Below, piece after piece: positions 1-7,038 of a stretch of DNA of 22,814 nt. Below the pieces are notes generated by a model that saw only the letters and a list, made by a program, of their open reading frames with translations, was not told the DNA's origin and ran no database searches. Made by a program: the position numbers and the translations under genes. Source of the stretch: an uncultured Bdellovibrio sp. (GTDB taxonomy: Bacteria > Bdellovibrionota > Bdellovibrionia > Bdellovibrionales > Bdellovibrionaceae); the NCBI RefSeq assembly GCF_946478835.1, contig NZ_CAMLDV010000045.1:1-22814 (forward strand). The letters are read 5' to 3'. Numbering within the stretch: the stretch's first letter is position 1; every line of letters begins with the position of its first letter.

Positions 1-98
1 GCACGGTATTGCGTCTGATTAGAGGCAATGTCGGGTCTTTGAAGAGCCATATTGACTTCTTCGTAACGAGATTCGACTGCATCTAACTTCGAGAACAT
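1..98 (-). CDS. prfA: Peptide chain release factor 1, N-terminal fragment
   Basis: RF1 reads UAA and UAG stop codons and triggers peptidyl-tRNA hydrolysis. Only the first 32 codons are here; the rest lies beyond the left edge of the window. The visible residues start [16 protein letters not shown] and continue into a segment rich in L, Q, D and Q/Y, matching the usual RF1 opening (M-F/L-x-K-L-x-x-V-x-x-R-Y-E-E-L). The ATG at 96-98 is preceded by AGGAG at 107-111, 8 bases away, which fixes the start. It lies downstream of rpmE on the same strand, and rpmE next to prfA is a common bacterial order. Because only the N-terminus can be read, the GGQ motif and codon-recognition motif cannot be checked. 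Confidence 0.8.
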
Positions 99-181
99 GG
101 CTGAGGCTCCTGGTACTAACGGATCGATTGATAGGTCTGATACATCATGCTGATCGGGATTGGGACCATCGCTGAAAACGA

Positions 182-210
182 AAATGCGGTTCGAAGATTG
201 AACCGCATTT
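182..210 (-). terminator. Perfect 11-bp stem-loop between rpmE and prfA
   Basis: Bases 182-192 pair perfectly with 200-210 around a 7-base loop. Read on the minus strand, the stem is A-rich at its 5' side and T-rich at its 3' side, then followed by a short T-containing stretch (TCGTTTTC). This shape suggests a weak intrinsic terminator or attenuator after rpmE that partly separates it from prfA. The T tract is interrupted, so an mRNA-stabilising or processing hairpin is equally possible. Confidence 0.4.
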
Positions 211-223
211 CATACAAGAACGT

Positions 224-237
224 CCTCCGAACGGAGG
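224..237 (-). other. Short GC-rich hairpin directly after the rpmE stop
   Basis: CCTCCG at 224-229 pairs with CGGAGG at 232-237, leaving a two-base gap (in RNA probably a 5-bp stem with a four-base loop). It starts 8 bases after the rpmE stop codon on the minus strand. No T tract follows directly, so it is probably a 3'-end structure or part of a tandem pair with the stem at 182-210 rather than a terminator on its own. Confidence 0.3.
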
Positions 238-245
238 TCTGAAAT

Positions 246-491
246 TTACTTCTTGCCGTAACGTTTTTTGAAACGATCGATACGACCTTCAGTATCCATC
301 ACACGTTGCTTACCAGTGAAGAATGGGTGAGATGCAGAAGAGATCTCAACTTTGATCAATGGATACTCTTTACCATCTTCCCATTTAACTGTTTCGTTAG
401 AGTGAAGAGTTGTAGTTCCCAAGAATGAGTAATCGCAAGAGATATCCTTAAATACAACAGTATTTACTTTTGGATGTAGGTTTTGTTTCAT
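246..491 (-). CDS. rpmE: 50S ribosomal protein L31, type B (cysteine-poor)
   Basis: L31 is a small protein of the large ribosomal subunit that contributes to bridges between the subunits. The 81-residue product starts MKQNLHPKV and carries the hallmark block around [13 protein letters not shown] (about residues 51-63), followed by a basic C-terminus ending RFKKRYGKK. It has one cysteine only (residue 19), so the zinc-binding Cys set of type A L31 is absent and it belongs to the zinc-independent type B group (called rpmE2 or ykgM in some species). AAGGA lies 8 bases before the ATG. Whether a type A paralogue exists elsewhere in the genome cannot be seen. Two hairpins and then prfA follow on the same strand; rho is on the same strand but separated by two plus-strand genes. 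Confidence 0.93.
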   Translation of the reverse strand: MKQNLHPKVNTVVFKDISCDYSFLGTTTLHSNETVKWEDGKEYPLIKVEISSASHPFFTGKQRVMDTEGRIDRFKKRYGKK

Positions 492-602
492 GACCTGATT
501 CCTTCTAAATAATTTAACCTATGGGTCTTAAGATGTAAGGGTTTAACATAGTGGTCTCGCCGTGTCGAGCATTAATCGCTGCTTTTTTTGGCAACAAAGG
601 GC

Positions 603-630
603 TTGATTGAGGGACCGCATAGTTTATAAA
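603..630 (+). promoter_or_regulatory. Candidate promoter for the DUF2461 gene
   Basis: TTGATT at 603-608 and TATAAA at 625-630 are separated by 16 bases and fit a sigma-70-type promoter. Transcription would begin near 637, about 45 bases before the GTG start chosen at 682. This supports the downstream start, since the longer reading frame would begin inside the promoter. Confidence 0.45.
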
Positions 631-681
631 TATCCTCGTATTATCAATGCTTTAGGTAATATATCAAGTGACGGAGGTTTT

Positions 682-1392
682 GTGGCAAAAACGACTTCTG
701 AAGTAGAAATTCAGGACTTTAAGGGGTTTTCCCCTGAGGCATTTCGCTTCTTAAAATCCCTCAAAAAGAACAATAAACGAGAGTGGTTTCAACCCCGAAA
801 AGAGACCTACGAAGAACTTTTGCGCCACCCGATGATGGCCGTCGTTTTTGAGTTGGCGGACGAATGCAAAAGCTTTGCTCCCGAAATCAGCTTTAACCCG
901 AAACGCAATGTTTTAAGAATTTACCGCGACACTCGTTTTAGCAAAGACAAATCTCCCTACAAAACAAACATCGCTGCCAACTTCCCGTTTGGTACTTACG
1001 GAAAAAACATGGATAGCCCAGGACTTTACATGCATGTGGAACCAGGCGAAGTTTTCGTGGCTGGCGGCCTTTATATGCCGAACTCTTTGCAGCTTCGAAA
1101 AATTCGGGAAGCGATTTTGAAAAATCCCGATGCGTTTTTAGATATCGTTGAAAGCAAAGAGTTCAAAAAACATTTTGGAGCGCTTAAAGGAGAGAAACTT
1201 AAAACAACTCCACGCGGGATTTCCGCTGAGCATCCGATGATTGAATATCTTCGTCACAAGCAGTTTTTTGTCTCTCACACTTTTGAAGAAAGTGCGGCTT
1301 ACAAAAAAGATTTCCCAAAAAAAGTCGCCAAAGAATTTAAAGCGATGATGCCACTTTTACGTTGGCTTAATAAATCGCAAAGCCTGTGGTGA
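682..1392 (+). CDS. DUF2461 family protein
   Basis: The 236-residue product belongs to the DUF2461 (TIGR02453) family, whose biochemical role is not established. Recognisable family blocks are the opening FSPEAFRFLKSLKKNNKREWF, followed by a basic RNVLRIYRDTRFSKDKSPYK block typical of the family, and a middle section with GGLYMPNSLQLRKIREAI. No signal peptide or membrane segment is seen, so it is probably cytosolic. The frame is open upstream to a TTG at 607, but GTG at 682 is preferred: it has GGAGG at 673-677, it leaves room for a promoter at 603-630, and it gives the normal family length. It stands alone, divergent from rpmE. The next gene begins 105 bases downstream, after a stem-loop that could act as its terminator. 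Confidence 0.85.
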   Translation: MAKTTSEVEIQDFKGFSPEAFRFLKSLKKNNKREWFQPRKETYEELLRHPMMAVVFELADECKSFAPEISFNPKRNVLRIYRDTRFSKDKSPYKTNIAANFPFGTYGKNMDSPGLYMHVEPGEVFVAGGLYMPNSLQLRKIREAILKNPDAFLDIVESKEFKKHFGALKGEKLKTTPRGISAEHPMIEYLRHKQFFVSHTFEESAAYKKDFPKKVAKEFKAMMPLLRWLNKSQSLW

Positions 1393-1457
1393 TTGTTTTC
1401 CAGCACTTCCTGTTTTGCTTTTTATCTTAAAGCTAGGGCGACTCTTGCTGGTTTTTG

Positions 1458-1496
1458 AAACCTCCTTGAATCTAGTCGCGATGCTCAAGGAGGTTT
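1458..1496 (+). promoter_or_regulatory. 12-bp stem that buries the ribosome binding site of the next gene
   Basis: AAACCTCCTTGA (1458-1469) is perfectly complementary to TCAAGGAGGTTT (1485-1496) with a 15-base loop. The second arm contains the whole AAGGAGG Shine-Dalgarno sequence (1487-1493) of the gene starting at 1498. In RNA the site would be fully paired, so translation could be blocked until the stem opens. The A-rich/T-rich flanks also resemble an intrinsic terminator for the gene ending at 1392. Both roles could apply to read-through transcripts. Confidence 0.6.
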
Positions 1497-1497
1497 T

Positions 1498-1860
1498 ATG
1501 AAGTCCCTGCTTCTCACGGCAACACTGCTTGCCTTCACTGGCGCAGCTCACGCTGAAAGTATTTACTGCTCATTCACGGAACCGTTTTTAACGGTCACAT
1601 ATAATTCAGAAACAAATAAAATTACTGTGACGTCTCCCGATGAAGGGTCCGCTGAAACTACAGGACACGTGACATATCAAAAAGGTGGAATTTTAAAAAT
1701 CACCGCAGATGGGATCACTCAATATCTTGAGGTGAACTTAACGAAGGAAGGTTCTGACGGAATGTCCGATTTCGTTTATCCGTTTGAAGGCGCCATCAGC
1801 AATCAACTTTATGGTGGCTGCGAAACGGATACATTAAAGAAACAACCACCAAAGCCCTAA
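1498..1860 (+). CDS. Small exported protein of unknown function
   Basis: The 120-residue product is not recognised. It has a clear Sec signal peptide: a short basic start (MKS), a hydrophobic core (LLLTATLLAFTGA) and an A-H-A cleavage site, giving a mature protein from about residue 21. The mature part is short, beta-rich in appearance, with Cys at about residues 24 and 109 that could form a disulfide in the periplasm, and ends in a Lys/Pro-rich tail (KKQPPKP). The ATG follows AAGGAGG with a 4-base spacer. That site is held in the 1458-1496 stem, so expression may be under translational control. It converges on rho, with a shared terminator between. Signal peptide and reading frame are secure; function is unknown. 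Confidence 0.8.
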   Translation: MKSLLLTATLLAFTGAAHAESIYCSFTEPFLTVTYNSETNKITVTSPDEGSAETTGHVTYQKGGILKITADGITQYLEVNLTKEGSDGMSDFVYPFEGAISNQLYGGCETDTLKKQPPKP

Positions 1861-1865
1861 AGCGA

Positions 1866-1889
1866 AAAGGGAGTCTTGCGACTCCCTTT
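1866..1889. terminator. Bidirectional terminator between the exported protein and rho
   Basis: AAAGGGAGTC (1866-1875) and GACTCCCTTT (1880-1889) form a perfect 10-bp stem with a TTGC loop. A residues on one side and T residues on the other make it usable in both directions. It lies between two convergent stop codons at 1860 and 1925. Confidence 0.8.
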
Positions 1890-1924
1890 GTGCATTGTAG
1901 CCAGAAAAAAGAAGCAGGCACCTT

Positions 1925-3670
1925 TTAGCCGGGGCCGGACATGGCTTTTAGGAAGTCGAGATTTGTTTTTGTGTTTCCAACTTTGTCGAGCAGGAATTCC
2001 ATGGCGTCGACTGGATTCATTGGAGCAAGAACTTTTCTCAAGATCCACAAACGGTTCAAGTCTGCTTTTTCTACTAGTAAGTCTTCTTTACGAGTGCCGG
2101 ACTTGTTGATGTCCATGCAAGGGAAGATACGTTTTTCCATAAGCTTACGATCCAAATGGATCTCGGCGTTACCAGTACCTTTAAATTCCTCGAAGATAAC
2201 CTCATCCATACGAGAACCTGTGTCGATCAGTGCTGTTGCGATGATCGTTAAAGATCCGCCTTCTTCGATGTTACGAGCAGCACCGAAGAAACGTTTTGGT
2301 TTATGAAGGGCGTTGGAATCCACACCACCTGACAAGATTTTTCCTGAAGGAGGAACAACCGTGTTGTAAGCGCGGGCCAAACGCGTGATGGAATCTAGCA
2401 AGATCACCACGTCGTGTTTGTGTTCAACCAAGCGTTTTGCTTTTTCGATCACCATCTCTGCAACTTGAACGTGACGAGTTGGTGGCTCATCGAATGTTGA
2501 CGATACAACTTCACCTTTAACTGTGCGTTGCATGTCAGTCACCTCTTCCGGACGTTCATCGATCAATAGAACGATCAATTTTACTTCCGGATGATTGTGA
2601 GTAATGGCATTCGCAATTTGTTGCATCAAAACTGTTTTACCAGTTCTTGGCGGTGCCACGATCAAAGCACGTTGACCTTTTCCAAGAGGAGCCATCAAGT
2701 CCACAACGCGTGTTGTGTATTCGCCAGGGCTGTGCTCAAGCTTCAGTCTTTCGTTTGGATAAAGCGGAGTTAAGTTGTCGAAAAGGATTTTGTCTTTACC
2801 TTTTTCAGTAGTTTCAAAATTCAATGAATCCACTTTCAAAAGTGCAAAGTAACGTTCACCATCTTTTGGCGGACGAACAGTTCCTGTGACCGTGTCACCT
2901 GTTCTCAAACCAAAACGACGAATTTGTGACGGGGAAACGTAAATATCATCCGGACCTGGAAGATAGTTGTAATCCGGAGAACGCAAGAAACCGTAACCGT
3001 CAGGCAGGATTTCAAGAACACCAGAACCGTAAATATCTTGTCCTAGTTTCGCGGCACGCTTCAAGATTTCAAAGATCATATCTTGACGACGAAGACCCGC
3101 AGCATTTTCGATTTTTAGTTTTGTCGCAAGCTCAGTGAGCTGCGTGATGTTTTTTGATTTCAAGTCCTTTGAAGACAACCAAGTTTTCTCTTCATCGGTT
3201 AATTGAATGTCAGCCAAATCCACTTCTTGTGTTTGTGCCGGTGGAGTTGAGTGTTGTGTATCGTCTCCTACAGGTTGACCTTCATCACGGTGTCTATCAC
3301 CACGATCGCCGCGGTTATCGCGGAAATCACGACGTTGTTGTCCGTTGTTTCTGTCATGACGGTGTCCACCGCCGCGATTATCGCGGTTGTCACGGTTATC
3401 ACGATTGTTTGGACGGAATTCGCGACGTTGCTGATGCTGTGGACGATCTTGTCTTTGTTGTTGCTGTTGTGGTTCTTGTTGTGGAGCTGGGGCGGAAGCG
3501 GAAGCTTCGGAAGTAGTGGGAGCTGCGGTAGTAGAAGTTTCAGCGGCTACCGGCTCTGGGGCTGGTGCAGCGGCTTGTGGTGCAGACTCAGCGGGTGTTT
3601 CTTCAGCGACTTTTGTGCGAGTGCGCTTCTTCACGACTTCAACGCCTTGTGAATCTTTGGGCTCAGACAA
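1925..3670 (-). CDS. rho: Transcription termination factor Rho with disordered N-terminal extension
   Basis: Rho is a hexameric RNA-dependent ATPase that ends transcription of untranslated RNA. The 581-residue protein is much longer than the roughly 420 residues of E. coli Rho because of an N-terminal extension. Residues 1-150 are low complexity: first acidic, Ala/Pro-rich, then Gln-rich, then Arg/Asp/Asn/Gly repeats ([12 protein letters not shown], about 90-130). The Rho N-terminal and RNA-binding cold-shock-like domains follow (about 155-285, with [14 protein letters not shown]). The ATPase core has Walker A APPRTGKT at 339-346, the Walker B region [16 protein letters not shown] and the later [16 protein letters not shown] segment. 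The start is TTG at 3668-3670, with AAGGAGA at 3677-3683 and no competing start. Long Arg-rich insertions occur in Rho of several phyla and, in Bacteroides, have been linked to condensate formation. Confidence 0.97.
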   Translation of the reverse strand: MSEPKDSQGVEVVKKRTRTKVAEETPAESAPQAAAPAPEPVAAETSTTAAPTTSEASASAPAPQQEPQQQQQRQDRPQHQQRREFRPNNRDNRDNRDNRGGGHRHDRNNGQQRRDFRDNRGDRGDRHRDEGQPVGDDTQHSTPPAQTQEVDLADIQLTDEEKTWLSSKDLKSKNITQLTELATKLKIENAAGLRRQDMIFEILKRAAKLGQDIYGSGVLEILPDGYGFLRSPDYNYLPGPDDIYVSPSQIRRFGLRTGDTVTGTVRPPKDGERYFALLKVDSLNFETTEKGKDKILFDNLTPLYPNERLKLEHSPGEYTTRVVDLMAPLGKGQRALIVAPPRTGKTVLMQQIANAITHNHPEVKLIVLLIDERPEEVTDMQRTVKGEVVSSTFDEPPTRHVQVAEMVIEKAKRLVEHKHDVVILLDSITRLARAYNTVVPPSGKILSGGVDSNALHKPKRFFGAARNIEEGGSLTIIATALIDTGSRMDEVIFEEFKGTGNAEIHLDRKLMEKRIFPCMDINKSGTRKEDLLVEKADLNRLWILRKVLAPMNPVDAMEFLLDKVGNTKTNLDFLKAMSGPG

Positions 3671-4038
3671 ACAAATTCTCCTTGTAGGATTAAATAAAGA
3701 AAAAAGAGGATCTTAGATTAAGAAGTTTGATCCGATTGGAACTAAACTGTTTTGCTTGCCCTAACTTTCCGCGATGGGGCTAGTTCTTGTCAACCGAAAA
3801 TCTTTTGCGGGAATATTAGGAGTCGCAGATTTTTTCGGGGTCCTATGTAAGATATAGAAATCATTAAGGTCTTATCCATCATTAAACTCTTAAAAAGTTC
3901 TCAAAAAAGCCTTCTTTAAATTCAAAACTATCTAAAATTCTGACGGTCCTGTGTTTTTTGCCTATCTAAATTCCTGACAGTTTTCTGTCTATATAAAATC
4001 CCTTATAAGGTTTCAATCTAGCAATGGAGACTTTAATT
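3671..4038. other. Divergent intergenic region between rho and the L,D-transpeptidase
   Basis: This 368-base AT-rich stretch separates two divergent genes and should hold both promoters. On the minus strand a perfect TTGACA lies at 3788-3793, but no good -10 follows at 16-18 bases, so the rho promoter is not firmly placed. On the plus strand TATAAAAT at 3992-3999 could be the -10 for the L,D-transpeptidase, without a convincing -35. Short direct repeats are listed separately. No open frame, tRNA or conserved RNA was recognised. Confidence 0.5.
3928..3981 (+). repeat. Pair of 20-base direct repeats upstream of the L,D-transpeptidase
   Basis: CTATCTAAAATTCTGACGGT at 3928-3947 is repeated with few changes as CTATCTAAATTCCTGACAGT at 3962-3981, 34 bases between starts. 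A third, shorter likeness (CTATATAAAATCCC) lies at 3989-4002. Their position 40-110 bases before the gene suggests operator sites, but a chance resemblance in AT-rich DNA cannot be excluded. Confidence 0.4.
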
Positions 4039-4818
4039 ATGAAGCTCGTTCACACTGTGACAGGTGCCTTGGTTCTTTTTAGTTCGTTAGCAGCCCATGC
4101 CGCTCCGGCAACCGCGATTACCAAAAAGATTTTAAGCCAAGGTGTTCCCGTTCAAGCGTATGAGAAGCTTGTGAAGTTTATGGATGAGTACCAGGGTCGC
4201 TCTTTCAATCAAGATACGTACACTTGTGAAGGACGTGATGCTTCGAGTGTTAAACCTTGCGAAGAAGAAAAACGCAGCCGTTCCAATAAAACCGTGACTC
4301 TCAATTCTCCAACGTATGTGGCTATAGTCGATTTCGGCTCACCCTCTTCACAGCGTCGCTTCTATCTTATCAATTTAAAAACCGGAGATGTGAACAAGTA
4401 CTATGTCTCTCACGGGCTTGGCAGTGGAAATACAGATGTGCCAACGAAGTTTAGTAACATCAAAGACTCGAAGCAGACTTCTTTAGGGATGTATCTCACG
4501 GGAGAAGTCTACCAAGGTCATTACGGAAATACTCTGCGCATGTATGGTTTAGAGCGCTCCAATGATGAAGCCTACAATCGCGATATCGTTTTGCATGGCG
4601 CTTGGTATGTTGGGGAGGATTTCATTAACTCCGTCAACGAAAGAACTGGTCAGAAATATGGACGCTTGGGTGTGAGCTGGGGATGTCCTGCAGTTTCTCG
4701 GGCGATTGCTGATAGAATTATTCCTCTACTTAAGGGTGGAAGCTTGATCATGCACTATCACCCAACGTTGATGGATGAAGCTCTTTCTGGAAAAGAAGTC
4801 CGCGTCGGGCAAAAGTAA
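4039..4818 (+). CDS. Exported murein L,D-transpeptidase, YkuD_2 type
   Basis: This family uses a cysteine nucleophile and is associated with forming or editing 3-3 cross-links, or attaching amino acids, in peptidoglycan. The 259-residue protein has a Sec signal peptide with cleavage after A-H-A (residue 21). The catalytic module shows H186 in VLHGAWYVG and C216 in RLGVSWGCPAV, the His and Cys motif of the murein L,D-transpeptidase family (PF13645). The frame could begin five codons earlier at ATG 4024, but GGAG at 4026-4029 lies 9 bases before the ATG at 4039, and that start gives a normal signal peptide. It stands alone on the plus strand. In Bdellovibrio, expanded L,D-transpeptidases are known to remodel prey wall; a role in self or prey wall cannot be decided here. 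Confidence 0.9.
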   Translation: MKLVHTVTGALVLFSSLAAHAAPATAITKKILSQGVPVQAYEKLVKFMDEYQGRSFNQDTYTCEGRDASSVKPCEEEKRSRSNKTVTLNSPTYVAIVDFGSPSSQRRFYLINLKTGDVNKYYVSHGLGSGNTDVPTKFSNIKDSKQTSLGMYLTGEVYQGHYGNTLRMYGLERSNDEAYNRDIVLHGAWYVGEDFINSVNERTGQKYGRLGVSWGCPAVSRAIADRIIPLLKGGSLIMHYHPTLMDEALSGKEVRVGQK

Positions 4819-4846
4819 TCACTTTATCTCAATTTGAAACATTTCC

Positions 4847-4865
4847 GGGCTCTCCTAGAGAGCCC
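4847..4865 (+). terminator. Stem-loop after the L,D-transpeptidase
   Basis: GGGCTCTC at 4847-4854 pairs perfectly with GAGAGCCC at 4858-4865 around a three-base loop, 29 bases after the stop codon. No T tract follows, so termination may be Rho-assisted or the hairpin may protect the mRNA 3' end. The remaining bases to 5100 contain an imperfect 11-base direct repeat (4880-4890 and 4892-4902) and a CCAAGCTTGG palindrome (4976-4985), but no gene. Confidence 0.45.
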
Positions 4866-5100
4866 AAACTGCAAAACCTGTTCTGGATGTTGTTCCGGAT
4901 GTGGACGCAGCTCCTCTTCTTAAAATTCAAATCAGTTTTAAAATATTGAAGCCCTTTCAAGTGTTTAAATGTGAGCCAAGCTTGGTCTAGTTTTCCGAGA
5001 ATTTGCTCTGTTTTAATAAAAATGACCCCGACTACCTATTAATTTTTCGTAAGTAATACCGAAAGGATAGTATCCGCATATTAAGCATAAGGAGTCTAAC

Positions 5101-5469
5101 GTGGAGGACACAGTTAATGTTCCGGCACCAAGAACCCCTCTGAACCTAGAGGTTTCGTTTAAGCGCAACTATGCGCGTGAGCAAACCAGAGGCACGCTTA
5201 AAAATATCAGCATCACAGGAGCCTTTTTAGAATTTGTCGGTGGGGACGTGCGAGCCAACGAAAAGTTAAACTTAGTATTTATAGTTGCAGGTCGTGAGCG
5301 CAAAGTGGCTGCTCATGTGATCTGGACTAATTCAGTAGGCTGTGGAGTGAAATTCATGCCTGTGAATAACAGAGACGTTCAGATCGTCGACGACCTGATC
5401 TACTTCGTCGAGAATAGTCGGGAAGATCGAAGATCTGTGATGGATACGATCTTTAAAAAGGTCGGATAG
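5101..5469 (+). CDS. PilZ domain protein, probable cyclic di-GMP receptor
   Basis: PilZ domains bind cyclic di-GMP and pass the signal to motility, surface or enzyme partners. The 122-residue protein is essentially one PilZ domain. It carries the two ligand motifs: RNYAR (R22-x3-R26, the RxxxR motif) and NISITG (N35-x-S37-x-x-G40, the D/NxSxxG motif). Beta-strand-rich sequence follows up to a C-terminal helix near residues 95-122. The start is GTG with AAGGAG 6 bases upstream. There is no signal peptide or membrane segment, so it is cytosolic. It stands alone, between an L,D-transpeptidase and a LysM lipoprotein, both of which act on the envelope; a functional link is only suggestive. Both ligand motifs look intact, so binding is likely. 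Confidence 0.88.
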   Translation: MEDTVNVPAPRTPLNLEVSFKRNYAREQTRGTLKNISITGAFLEFVGGDVRANEKLNLVFIVAGRERKVAAHVIWTNSVGCGVKFMPVNNRDVQIVDDLIYFVENSREDRRSVMDTIFKKVG

Positions 5470-5493
5470 AAAAAACACCAGTTCCGAAAAATA

Positions 5494-5529
5494 AAAAGAG
5501 CGAGTGCAAACTCGCTCTTTTCTTTTTTT
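5494..5529. terminator. Strong bidirectional terminator
   Basis: AAAAGAGCGAGT (5494-5505) and ACTCGCTCTTTT (5510-5521) form a perfect 12-bp stem with a GCAA loop, followed on the plus strand by a T-rich run to 5529. The A-rich left flank provides the T tract for the minus strand. It separates the convergent PilZ and LysM lipoprotein genes. Confidence 0.9.
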
Positions 5530-5549
5530 ACTCACTCTGGATTTTTTAA

Positions 5550-6923
5550 TTATGTTCCTACGTGAGTGTTGTCCATCGCTTGTTGTTCAAGCTCTTTTTG
5601 TCTTCTTTTCTTTCTCATCACAATAAGAACTGCCAAACCTGCTGCCGCTAGACCAACAACCGCCAAAGCCATTGTTGTGTCGTTATCCATTCCACCCGCT
5701 GGAGCTTCTTCAGCCGCAGCATGATGTTGTTGCGGGGGAGCTGGTGGATTCACCGCCTCAACTGGAGGAGGAGGCGGAGGTGCCATTTGCTCTTGAGCAA
5801 TATCTTGTGGAGGTGGTGGTGGCGGAGCCATTTCCATTCCAGGAGGTTGCTGCTCAGGCATAGGAGGTGGAGGAATTTCGCCTTGAGCTTGTTGGGGATG
5901 CATTGGCTCTGGTGGTGGCATTGCTGGAGCTTGTGGTTCTTGCGGAGGAGGCATTGAGTTGATCGCCTCTTCATGATGCTGCACCGGAGCAGCTGCAATC
6001 GCGCCACCTCTCCAGTAACGAAGTTCCGTACCTTCAGCAATATTGCCTTTTGAATCTACAGAGTTGCTTGACCATACTTCTTTCCAAGCATTGTCGTAAC
6101 CCAAAAGATCCTTAGAAATTTTTCTGATGTTATCGCCAGATTTCGCCACGTAAACTTCTGGAGCCATTCCGTTGTCTTCGTAGTAAGTAATCATTCTTGA
6201 AGAATCATCAGAACGGTGTGGGGAGTTGTAATAAACCTTATCACCAGGACGCACATCGCGAGAAGCGAATGTTGGATTTCCTTTTTTCAACTCTTTCGTT
6301 TTATCCGCGCCGTAAATCATTTGGCTGATGCTCGCAAGAGAATCGCCAGGGCGTGCGAAGTAAACTGTGTTGTACCAAGTTTTTCCAACCTTCCAAGGAG
6401 CTGTTGCCACTTTTTGAAGAGGCGCGCTTGCTTTCTTAGGAGCTTCGGAAGAACCATCCACAACTGTTGTTGAAGTCTCTGTTTTTGTAGAGCTTTCAAC
6501 CATCGATGTTGTGTCTGTTGTTGCTGGAGTTGAATCAACAACTGTCGTTGAAGTTTCTGCTGGAGGTGGAACATCTGCCATCGTCGATTCAGCAAATGGA
6601 TCCGCCGGCATTGTTTCTGTTGTTGTCGCTACATCTGTTTTTTCGGTTGTTGCTTGGCTTTCGCCAGGAGTGGATTCAGCTGTAGTTGTAGTTGTTTCAG
6701 TCGTTGTTGTCGTTTCACCCAACGCGTCTTCAGGAAGTTGATCACTTGCTAAAGAATTGTCTCCCGCGATTTCAAGTGCTTCGTCGCCTTCAAGTTTCTC
6801 TAGATCGGCAGAATCATAATCAGCTGCTACTTCTGAGTCCGCTTGACTATTTTTAGACGTACAGCTTGTTAGCTGGAAGGCCAGACCTAAGCACGCTAGT
6901 AAGACTACGAGTTTTTTCATCAT
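5550..6923 (-). CDS. LysM lipoprotein with Pro-rich linker and C-terminal membrane helix
   Basis: The 457-residue product has a lipoprotein signal peptide with lipobox L18-T-S-C21. Thr at +2 gives no inner-membrane retention signal, so outer-membrane sorting is expected. Next come an acidic stretch and a Thr/Ser/Glu-rich low-complexity region (about 70-165), two LysM-like modules (about 186-232 with YFARPGDSL, and 256-306 with VYVAKSGDN), which suggest peptidoglycan binding, and a Pro-rich linker (about 323-405). A hydrophobic helix (about 416-436) follows and then a basic tail starting RKKRR. Taken together it could be anchored in both membranes and cross the wall. AAGGA precedes the first of two ATG codons by 7 bases. 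A promoter and palindrome lie upstream. The exact role is unknown. Confidence 0.85.
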   Translation of the reverse strand: MMKKLVVLLACLGLAFQLTSCTSKNSQADSEVAADYDSADLEKLEGDEALEIAGDNSLASDQLPEDALGETTTTTETTTTTAESTPGESQATTEKTDVATTTETMPADPFAESTMADVPPPAETSTTVVDSTPATTDTTSMVESSTKTETSTTVVDGSSEAPKKASAPLQKVATAPWKVGKTWYNTVYFARPGDSLASISQMIYGADKTKELKKGNPTFASRDVRPGDKVYYNSPHRSDDSSRMITYYEDNGMAPEVYVAKSGDNIRKISKDLLGYDNAWKEVWSSNSVDSKGNIAEGTELRYWRGGAIAAAPVQHHEEAINSMPPPQEPQAPAMPPPEPMHPQQAQGEIPPPPMPEQQPPGMEMAPPPPPPQDIAQEQMAPPPPPPVEAVNPPAPPQQHHAAAEEAPAGGMDNDTTMALAVVGLAAAGLAVLIVMRKKRRQKELEQQAMDNTHVGT

Positions 6924-6946
6924 GTGTTCATCCTTGAGTGATGCTA

Positions 6947-6963
6947 TGAAACATACTGTTTCA
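6947..6963 (-). promoter_or_regulatory. Palindrome in the leader of the LysM lipoprotein gene
   Basis: TGAAACA (6947-6953) and TGTTTCA (6957-6963) are perfect inverted repeats with a 3-base spacer. The site lies 24-40 bases before the start codon and just downstream of the candidate promoter at 6981-7009. It could be a repressor operator or a small hairpin in the mRNA leader. Confidence 0.4.
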
Positions 6964-6980
6964 GTTAAGCGTTATTAACA

Positions 6981-7009
6981 ATTTAAAGCACAAGATAGAA
7001 GGCTTGCAA
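6981..7009 (-). promoter_or_regulatory. Candidate promoter for the LysM lipoprotein gene
   Basis: On the minus strand TTGCAA (7009-7004) and TTAAAT (6986-6981) are 17 bases apart. Transcription would begin near 6974, giving a leader of about 50 bases that contains the 6947-6963 palindrome. Confidence 0.4.
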
Positions 7010-7038
7010 ATATTAATCAAATCACTGGACTTTTGGGG

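Noticed and set aside
145..213. A 22-codon frame on the minus strand with GGAGG 10 bases before its ATG
   Set aside because: The GGAGG is one arm of the hairpin at 224-237 and the frame spans the perfect stem at 182-210; codon content looks random, so it is more likely structure than a gene.
607..681. Longer version of the DUF2461 protein starting at TTG 607
   Set aside because: The extra 25 residues match no family sequence, there is no ribosome binding site, and the segment contains a good promoter.
3281..3418. Short-period DNA repeat that could suggest a CRISPR-like array
   Set aside because: The 9-base period is in frame and encodes RDNR repeats of Rho; there are no spacers.
3154..3652. 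Two long plus-strand frames opposite the rho N-terminus
   Set aside because: They mirror the low-complexity Arg/Asp/Gln repeats of rho, have no ribosome binding site and resemble no protein family.
3788..3793. Perfect TTGACA on the minus strand as the rho -35 box
   Set aside because: No acceptable -10 lies at 16-18 bases, so a promoter call is not supported.
4976..4985. CCAAGCTTGG palindrome before the PilZ gene
   Set aside because: Only 10 bases, with no extension of symmetry and no link to a promoter; may be chance.
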